Source of the DNA: Bacteroidia bacterium
GTDB lineage: Bacteria; Bacteroidota; Bacteroidia; Bacteroidales; BM520
Direction: 5' to 3'
DNA length: 7,256 nt
NCBI GenBank assembly: GCA_009930445.1
Contig: RZYD01000118.1
Span: forward strand, 1 to 7,256
Shown here: in pieces, positions 1-6,000 of the stretch
Layout of the letters: each line of letters starts with the position of its first letter
Numbering within the stretch: the stretch's first letter is position 1
Program-made: the position numbers and the translations under genes
The notes under the pieces: generated by a model
Databases searched by the model: none
Told to the model about the DNA's origin: nothing
The model's input: only the letters and a program-made list of their open reading frames with translations

Positions 1-42
1 GAAGCAAACGGCTTGTATGGTGTGAAAGTATACGATCAACGA

Positions 43-198
43 TTACTTTTTAAACATCTCGTCGGAAACGGTAAGTACTTTACGTCCTTTAGCTCGTCGG
101 CGGGCCAGTACTTTTCTTCCGTTCACTGATTCCATGCGGGATCTGAATCCATGCTTATTCTTCCTTTTACGTACCGATGGTTGAAATGTCCTTTTCAT
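43..198 (-). CDS. rpmH: 50S ribosomal protein L34
   Basis: Translating the minus strand from the ATG at 196-198 to the TAA at 43-45 gives a 51-residue, strongly basic protein. It begins MKRTFQPSVRKRKNKHGF, has a central RSRMESVNGRKVLARRRAKG stretch, and ends SDEMFKK. This is the L34 signature: the KRTFQPS start, the KHGFR.RM motif and the NGR.VL..RR.KGR motif. L34 is a small protein of the large ribosomal subunit that binds 23S rRNA. The length is normal for the family; the C-terminal SDE tail is like Bacteroidota versions. The start is fixed by the family N-terminus and by a consensus promoter about 20 bases upstream. There is no Shine-Dalgarno sequence, as usual for the phylum. In many bacteria rnpA follows rpmH, but only 42 bases remain in the window, with no start codon that would support it. 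Confidence 0.97.
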   Translation of the reverse strand: MKRTFQPSVRKRKNKHGFRSRMESVNGRKVLARRRAKGRKVLTVSDEMFKK

Positions 199-218
199 TG
201 CTGTTCAAATTTGGACTG

Positions 219-249
219 CAAAATTAATCATTTTTTTTTCTTCACCAAA
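219..249 (-). promoter_or_regulatory. Bacteroidota-type promoter of rpmH
   Basis: On the minus strand a TTTG (-33 element, 246-249) is followed by exactly 19 bases and then TAATTTTG (-7 element, 219-226). This matches the primary sigma consensus of Bacteroidota, TTTG-N19-21-TAnnTTTG. The start of transcription would fall near 212-215, giving a leader of only about 15 bases before the rpmH ATG. The spacer contains a run of nine A (231-239). The assignment rests on consensus match and position, not on mapped transcripts. Confidence 0.78.
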
Positions 250-257
250 TCAGAATC

Positions 258-298
258 AAAAAAAAGTGCTACACCTGAGAAAATAACAGGAGCAGCAC
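258..298 (-). terminator. Intrinsic terminator after pepD
   Basis: Read on the minus strand, the arm at 287-298 (GTGCTGCTCCTG) pairs with the arm at 266-277 (CAGGTGTAGCAC) around a nine-base A/T-rich loop. The stem has outer GTGCT/AGCAC and inner CCTG/CAGG helices, joined by a G-U pair, a C-G pair and one U-U mismatch. An eight-base T run (258-265) follows directly. It begins 15 bases beyond the pepD stop, so it should end the pepD transcript and insulate rpmH, whose promoter starts only 9 bases further on. Confidence 0.88.
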
Positions 299-312
299 CT
301 TTTCCGTTGTGA

Positions 313-1776
313 TTACTTCACGGGGATATTTTTAAGGGTTTCGACCAAAAAGTCCCAGAATTTTTGCACGGTACCGATATGTACTTTTTCATCGGGGCTA
401 TGCGGGTACCGAATAGTGGGGCCAAAAGAGATCATATCCCAATGGGTATAAACAGCGCCCAATAAACCACATTCCAATCCGGCATGTATGGCTTTTATTT
501 CGGGAATTTTTCCGTATTTCTCCTGATAAACGCCCTGCATTACCTTCAGGATATCAGAATCGGGATTTGGTTTCCACCCGGGGTATTCTCCGGTAAAGGA
601 GACCTGGGCACCAGCCAGCAGAAAAACACTTCCCATCATCGTACTCAGATCCTTTTTGGCTGAATCCACTGAACTCCGCAGCAGGCAATTGACCACTACT
701 TTATGGTTGTTGATTGTTTTAATAATGGCCAGGTTGGTGGAAGTTTCCACCGTACCCTGCATACTGTCACTCATACGAATCACGCCGTTAGGACAGCCGC
801 AAACTGCATAAATCAATTTTTCTGCTGTTGGCGCATCCATAACAAAACCGGGCATTTCCACAGGGCTGACCTCCACTTTAAGGCCCGGTTCAGTGCGGCT
901 GAGTTCATGTTGGACCACAGCTTCAAAATCAGCAACACACTTTTTCAGTTCTTCTTCACGGCCGTCCGCGATCAAAATTGTTGCATACGCATCGCGGGGG
1001 ATAGCATTACGCAGACTCCCGGCATCAATTCCAGCAAGGCGAAGCCCAAAATGCTCCAGGCCATGGTACAGATAGCGGAAAAGGATTTTATTAGCGTTGC
1101 CCCTTCCGAGGTTGATATCCATACCGGAATGGCCGCCTTTTAGGCCGGTAACAGCAAGTTTAAAAGCCTTTTTCCCGGAAGGAACTGACTCCGGAGTGAA
1201 AGTAAATTCAAAATTACCATCAATTCCACCGGCACAACCCACATACAATTCACCCTCATCTTCCGAGTCCATATTAATCAGGATATCGCCATGGAGCATC
1301 CCGGGTTTCAGGTTGGAAGCTCCGGTCATACCGGTTTCTTCATCCATAGTAATCAGAGCTTCGAGAGGGCCATGAACGAGGTTTTTATCGGCCAGTACGG
1401 CCATTGCAGCAGCCACCCCAATTCCATTATCGGCGCCAAGTGTGGTTCCACGGGCAGTCACCCATTCCCCCTCCACATACGCATCAATGGGATCGCGGGT
1501 AAAATCGTGAGGCACGTCATTATTTTTCTGGGGCACCATATCGATGTGCGCCTGAAGAATGACTCCTTTGCGATTTTCCATCCCTTTGGAGGCCGGTTTA
1601 CGGATAATCACATTGCCCACTTCATCAGCGATAGTCTCCAGACCGAGTTGGTTACCGAAGGCTTTCATATAATCAATGGCTTTTCCCTCGTGTTTCGAAG
1701 GCCGGGGGATCTGTGTTAAAGCATAAAAATGCTCCCACAAGGCTGTGGGTTTCAATTTTTTTATTTCTTCACTCAT
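313..1776 (-). CDS. pepD: Aminoacyl-histidine dipeptidase (cytosol non-specific dipeptidase), M20 metallopeptidase
   Basis: This is a 487-residue PepD-type dipeptidase of the M20 family, which hydrolyses a broad range of dipeptides, including Xaa-His, in the cytoplasm using two metal ions. The expected residues are all visible: H77 and D79 in QAHIDMV, D116 in LGADNG, E146-E147 in MDEETG, D170 in NMDSEDEGEL and H459 in RYPHSPDE. The spacing matches the characterised Vibrio PepD pattern with an offset of two or three residues. The lid/dimerisation domain lies roughly at 205-390 and begins with GLKGGHSGMDI; its GGHSG is a family hallmark. There is no signal peptide, and the length is normal (about 485-490). 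The ATG at 1774-1776 places the first helix correctly; no Shine-Dalgarno sequence is present. The gene lies 87 bases downstream of dnaN with a dnaN terminator between, so it should have its own promoter, but I see no good consensus match in the gap. It ends at the terminator at 258-298. Nothing suggests damage or recent transfer. Confidence 0.96.
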   Translation of the reverse strand: MSEEIKKLKPTALWEHFYALTQIPRPSKHEGKAIDYMKAFGNQLGLETIADEVGNVIIRKPASKGMENRKGVILQAHIDMVPQKNNDVPHDFTRDPIDAYVEGEWVTARGTTLGADNGIGVAAAMAVLADKNLVHGPLEALITMDEETGMTGASNLKPGMLHGDILINMDSEDEGELYVGCAGGIDGNFEFTFTPESVPSGKKAFKLAVTGLKGGHSGMDINLGRGNANKILFRYLYHGLEHFGLRLAGIDAGSLRNAIPRDAYATILIADGREEELKKCVADFEAVVQHELSRTEPGLKVEVSPVEMPGFVMDAPTAEKLIYAVCGCPNGVIRMSDSMQGTVETSTNLAIIKTINNHKVVVNCLLRSSVDSAKKDLSTMMGSVFLLAGAQVSFTGEYPGWKPNPDSDILKVMQGVYQEKYGKIPEIKAIHAGLECGLLGAVYTHWDMISFGPTIRYPHSPDEKVHIGTVQKFWDFLVETLKNIPVK

Positions 1777-1796
1777 AAGAATAGTATTTAGTAGTT

Positions 1797-1840
1797 AAAA
1801 AAGAGCCCGAAAGCTGTATAATTCTAACACATCTTCCGGG
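1797..1840 (-). terminator. Intrinsic terminator after dnaN
   Basis: On the minus strand CCCGGAAG (1833-1840) pairs with CTTTCGGG (1806-1813) as an eight-pair helix with one G-U. Above one A-G mismatch the stem continues with TGTGT/ATACA (one G-U) and closes on a seven-base loop. The stem is followed by CTC and a T run (1797-1802). It lies 23 bases after the dnaN stop. The plus-strand side has no T run, so it acts in one direction only. Confidence 0.88.
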
Positions 1841-1863
1841 AAAATATTGTCATTGGGAGTCAA

Positions 1864-2988
1864 TTAATGATTGAGCATCACCGGCATGACAAGCATAAGG
1901 ATATCTTCTTCCGGAAATTCTGAATTTTCAGGATACAGAATTCCTGCACGGTTAGGGGCTGACATTTCGAGGCGTACTTCTTCTGTTTCGATATTACTAA
2001 GCATCTCGAGCAAAAATTTTGAATTAAAGCCAATCTCCATATCTTCGCCATGATAGCCGCATTGCAGCCGTTCCTTTGCCTCGTTGCTGAAGTCAACATC
2101 TTCGGCGGATAGCGACAAGTCGAGCCCTGTAATCTTCACGCGAACCTGATGGGTCGATTGATTGGCGAAGATGGAGACACGACGCAGGGCAGTAAGGAAC
2201 GATAAACGGTCGATGGTAAGTACATTGGGGTTTTCGGTGGGAATCACCGCGTTATAATTGGGGTATTTCCCGTCAATCAGACGACAAACCAGATTAAAAT
2301 TCCTGAAGGTAAAAAAGGCATTCGAATCGTTATACTCTACCGCCACAGGGAAATCATCCGCTGCAAGAATATTTTTCAACTGGTTAAGGGGTTTCTTGGG
2401 CAGAATGAGCGAAACATTCTCATCTGCTTTTACGTCATGGCGTGTATATTTCACCAGTTTATGGGCATCGGTAGCCACAAAGGTGATATCGTCGGGGGTA
2501 AGTTCGCATAAAACCCCTGACATCACCGGGCGCAATTCATCGTTTCCGGTGGCAAAGATGGTTTTCATGATAGCACGTGCCAGGATATCGGAATTAATCG
2601 TTATCGCACTGGTATTTTCAGGCTCGGGTTTTTTGGGGTATTCATCGTGCTTATGGCCCGAAAGTTTAAACTTTCCTTCACCGGCAATCAGCTCTATGGC
2701 CATTGTTTCGGTATTGGCATTAAAACTCAATGGGATGTCAGAGAATGTTTTCAGGGTATCCATAAGAATTTTTGCCGGAACCGCCATTATTCCGGGTTCC
2801 TCCGCTTTATCGAGCGGAATGGTTACCGACATAGTGGTTTCCAGATCAGAGGCAGTAACCACAAGATATTCATCCTGCAACTCAAAAAGAAAATCATCAA
2901 GAATCGGTAATGTATTACTTGAATTGATCACCCCACTGATGGCCTGCAAATTCTTTAACAAGGCACTACTACTTACAATAAACTTCAT
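1864..2988 (-). CDS. dnaN: DNA polymerase III beta subunit (sliding clamp)
   Basis: This is a 374-residue beta clamp. As a homodimeric ring on DNA it holds the replicative polymerase, the clamp loader and repair proteins at the template. The three-domain layout is clear: domain I about 1-120, starting MKFIVSSSALLKNL and including NTLPILDDFLFE; domain II about 128-250, including ELRPVMSGVL, FVATDAHKLV and the linker motif GKYPNYNAVIP; domain III about 258-374, including FNSKFLLEML and the terminal VMPVMLNH. The ATDAHKL (172-178), YPNYNAVIP (242-250) and terminal VMP (367-369) segments build the hydrophobic pocket that receives clamp-binding peptides in this family. Length is normal for the family. 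The ATG at 2986-2988 gives the standard N-terminus. The gene is followed by a strong terminator and preceded by a probable promoter at 3013-3044. It is not next to dnaA here: the upstream neighbour is a giant uncharacterised gene. Confidence 0.97.
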   Translation of the reverse strand: MKFIVSSSALLKNLQAISGVINSSNTLPILDDFLFELQDEYLVVTASDLETTMSVTIPLDKAEEPGIMAVPAKILMDTLKTFSDIPLSFNANTETMAIELIAGEGKFKLSGHKHDEYPKKPEPENTSAITINSDILARAIMKTIFATGNDELRPVMSGVLCELTPDDITFVATDAHKLVKYTRHDVKADENVSLILPKKPLNQLKNILAADDFPVAVEYNDSNAFFTFRNFNLVCRLIDGKYPNYNAVIPTENPNVLTIDRLSFLTALRRVSIFANQSTHQVRVKITGLDLSLSAEDVDFSNEAKERLQCGYHGEDMEIGFNSKFLLEMLSNIETEEVRLEMSAPNRAGILYPENSEFPEEDILMLVMPVMLNH

Positions 2989-3012
2989 ATCTATTTGTTT
3001 TTCAATTTATTA

Positions 3013-3044
3013 CAAAAATAAAGGCAAAGAGCAAAACGAATGAA
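3013..3044 (-). promoter_or_regulatory. Probable dnaN promoter
   Basis: A TATTTTTG on the minus strand (3013-3020) fits the Bacteroidota -7 consensus TAnnTTTG. It lies 24 bases before the dnaN ATG, similar to the arrangement at rpmH. The -33 element is weak: GTTC at 3042-3045 sits 21 bases upstream, whereas TTTG is expected. Two true TTTG words (3025-3028, 3032-3035) are too close to serve. Transcription would start near 3006-3009. Moderate confidence only. Confidence 0.5.
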
Positions 3045-3081
3045 CTTTTCCCTAGGCTAATGTATAAAAATAATCTCAGTA

Positions 3082-6000
3082 TTATGGTGTTGAGTCAGAC
3101 ATCTTTTCAACAAAAGTCGACATTTTATTGGTTGTGGAAATGATATACTGATAAGGTTTTAACTCTTTTTCGCGTTTCAGTTTCCGGTGTTTATCCCGGG
3201 TATTGATAATAGCTTCGTTAAACTGCATGCTGGAGCTGATAGCCTGAAGGATGCCATCGGAATAGCTGAAAAAATACCAATTACCATCACCAACGCGAAG
3301 TAAAATATTAATAACATCGGCAGATTGATGCCTTACCACCTCCACATATCCTTCCGCATATTTATTAATCTGGCGTTTTCCTATTTTTGAAATACCAATA
3401 GGCCCATGGGAAATAAATGAACGGGTGTAGGTATTCCAATACAAATGCAAGTCACTGAAAAGAATTGAATAATCCAGGGCCTCCGGAAACCGGCGGAAGG
3501 TTCCATAAAGTGCAATTTCTCCGGCAAGGCGTTCGTAGGTTACCGGATCTACCATTAACGCCAACGCATTAAGGAACTCCTTCCGCGAAAGGCTGACACC
3601 CGGCAGTTCGGCAGCGGAAAAGGCTTTACCCATTGCATCAAGTGCATCCGCATTAAAGAAAAAATTTAACCCGCTAAGGAGTGCAAAATCCGTTGAATCA
3701 GGAATAATATAATGGGTCGACTTACCAAAATTTTTCATCGTAACCCGATGAAAATCAACCCCTAAGTCGATTTCTCCCTGCCCATCCATCACACAGCGTC
3801 TAACATTCAGATTGAGATAATTTCCATTTTCGGGAAAACCGGTATAACGTACCGTATCACGAATACGATACTCTTCCGCAATGTTATCATACGTCATGAC
3901 CCCGCTGGATTTCAGAATAAAAAAATCAGTTTGTTTTCTAAGTGTTCCAAAAAATACAGGATAAATTCGATTTGCTATAGTTTCGAAAGCCAACCCCGTA
4001 TAAACCGGCTTATTTTTTACATCAACGAGTGAATCATGAGAGGGTAAACTAACGTTATCCGGGTTAATGGGCTGATTTACCTTTACCCAGGTTTCCTCTT
4101 GATAGCAATCCTGACGAAGACGGAATCCTCCATCAAAATTAAGATACTTATCCTTGGAAATCAGCGTAATATCACCATAAAAATCAATTACCGGGCTAAC
4201 CTGAAACGGCCTGTTTTGAGGGATTTCAGCCTGAGCAGTGATATTTCCGGCTTTGTTGACCGACAATTGAGTAAAAGCAATCGGCTGTACTTCATCAAAG
4301 AGATTATAATAATCATAAAATCCGTTTCCAGAAATGGAATTTTTCCCGCGGATTGTGACATCCGCATCATAGATAGTATGGTATTTATGCAAAGAATCAG
4401 CAATGATCACAGCCTGACTGAGCGGAGCAATATCGGCATCGCTAAATATGGTAACCAGTCCGTTGCCAGGGAAGAGGGCTCCATCACCAATACGGATCAG
4501 TTTCACATCGCCGGCACGAATCACATTCTCATTCAGGTCGTAGGCCGCCTCCAGACAAAAAAAGCGCAACGAATTCTTATCAATAGGCATGGAGACAAAT
4601 TCCGAACCGCTAAAGTCAATATCCATGAGTTTATGATCGCTTAACGTATCAAGCCCATCCATGCGCATTGCAATATTATTCCGCAAGTCGATACGATTTT
4701 TTTCCATATCCCAGTCAAATTCATCCATGAAACAGGAGAATTTATTCACCGGAAATTTTACTACCGATCCTTTTCCGTGGGTACGGAAGAGCCCGGTATG
4801 ATTAGAAAAATCGATGGAAGAGCTGTACACATAGGTGGAGAGCGCCAGTCCTGAATCATCCAGCGTAGATAATTCCAGCGTAGTAGTATCGGTAACAAAA
4901 CGATGCGAATAAAACCGAAAACGGTTCGATTGCATGGTAGCATACCCAAACGCTGCCTTTCCATCGCCCATAAGATAATCAGGGGTATAGGTCAGCTGAC
5001 CGTCGAACCCAAGCCGTCCGTTAAAAATATCAAAAGGCCGCTCTTTTTCATTTCGAATCACCATGGCATCTTGGTAAGGCAGCCAGAGAACCTGCGACTT
5101 TGACATTGCTACGGCCGGATATTCCACCGGCCCGGTCAGGCGGGCGATCTGCATGGTGTCGATGGAGGTTGTCATGGAGTCGGGATAAAATAAAAAATCA
5201 GCTGAATGCAGGTTGGCCGTAAGGTATTCCAGCTTTCCGTTGCCGTGCATTCCCGCATTACTTAACGACAACCGGTTATAAAAGCGTCCTTTGCCTCCGT
5301 ATACAGGCAATCCGGTATCCGGGACCGGAGTTTCAAAACCCAGGGAAAAGTCGTTCTGAACCTTCAACGGTTGAACGATATCCGGAAAGATTCCGGCGCT
5401 TTCCAACTTTCCTGTAAATTCCAGCTTGTCGGGAACAAACGTATTCAGGCTGTCGAAGGTAAAGGGATCAACGGTATAATAAAAGGCATCACGATCGTAT
5501 ATACCCCCGTGTATTTTATGGTCATCATAATAAACAAAGGCTTTATCCAGGTTGGTAAAAACCGGGTACTGCGGATAATCTTCCAATCCGCTCTTATTAA
5601 ACGGCATATCAATCATCAGGTACCCGTTTAAATTCTGGATAGCCGTTTGCACCTTTTGCAGTTTTGGATTCCCGTAGGCATCGGTTTCACCTGTGCGGAT
5701 CATAAAAGTCAGGGAGTCGATCTGAGGAAGATTCAATTTAAATGTATCATATTCGAACAAACAACTATCGGCATAAAAGTCAAGCAACCCGGCTTTTATT
5801 AAACCAGAAAAAGTGAAGTCACGACCTTTCTTTAAAACCAGCTCGCGGTTGGCTGGATAGATCACTACCCGCTGTGAATCACTTAAAAAAACCGTAGACA
5901 CTCCTCGGATTTTCTGATCAAAAGTAGTTAGATCCAGTTCCCCGTGTGTAGTGTTTTTTATTTCGGAAAGAATAGAAAGCACATCATAATCCCGTTTTTT

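Noticed and set aside
1..42. Possible start of rnpA downstream of rpmH
   Set aside because: The 42 bases contain no ATG on the minus strand and the short translation does not resemble RNase P protein. Too little sequence to call.
703..1719. Several plus-strand open frames opposite pepD
   Set aside because: They overlap each other and the full-length pepD with intact active site; translations look like reversed coding sequence rich in His, Ser and Arg.
1779..1812. Weak promoter-like words before pepD (TTTC in the terminator stem and TACTATTC)
   Set aside because: They miss the TAnnTTTG consensus, have a 22-base spacer, and would place the transcript start at or inside the pepD start codon.
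1806..1840. The inverted repeat between dnaN and pepD as an operator or bidirectional terminator
   Set aside because: The hairpin is followed by a T run only on the minus strand, directly after dnaN, so a one-way terminator explains it fully.
2258..3043. A 261-codon open frame on the plus strand opposite dnaN
   Set aside because: It lies antisense to the well-identified clamp gene, its translation has no recognisable family and is rich in Ser/Arg/Ile as expected from a reversed frame. It is a coding shadow.
4099..4644. A 181-codon open frame on the plus strand inside the large gene
   Set aside because: It is antisense to a continuous 1390-codon frame, has an Ile/Asn/Lys-biased composition, and no promoter or family motif. 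It is a coding shadow.
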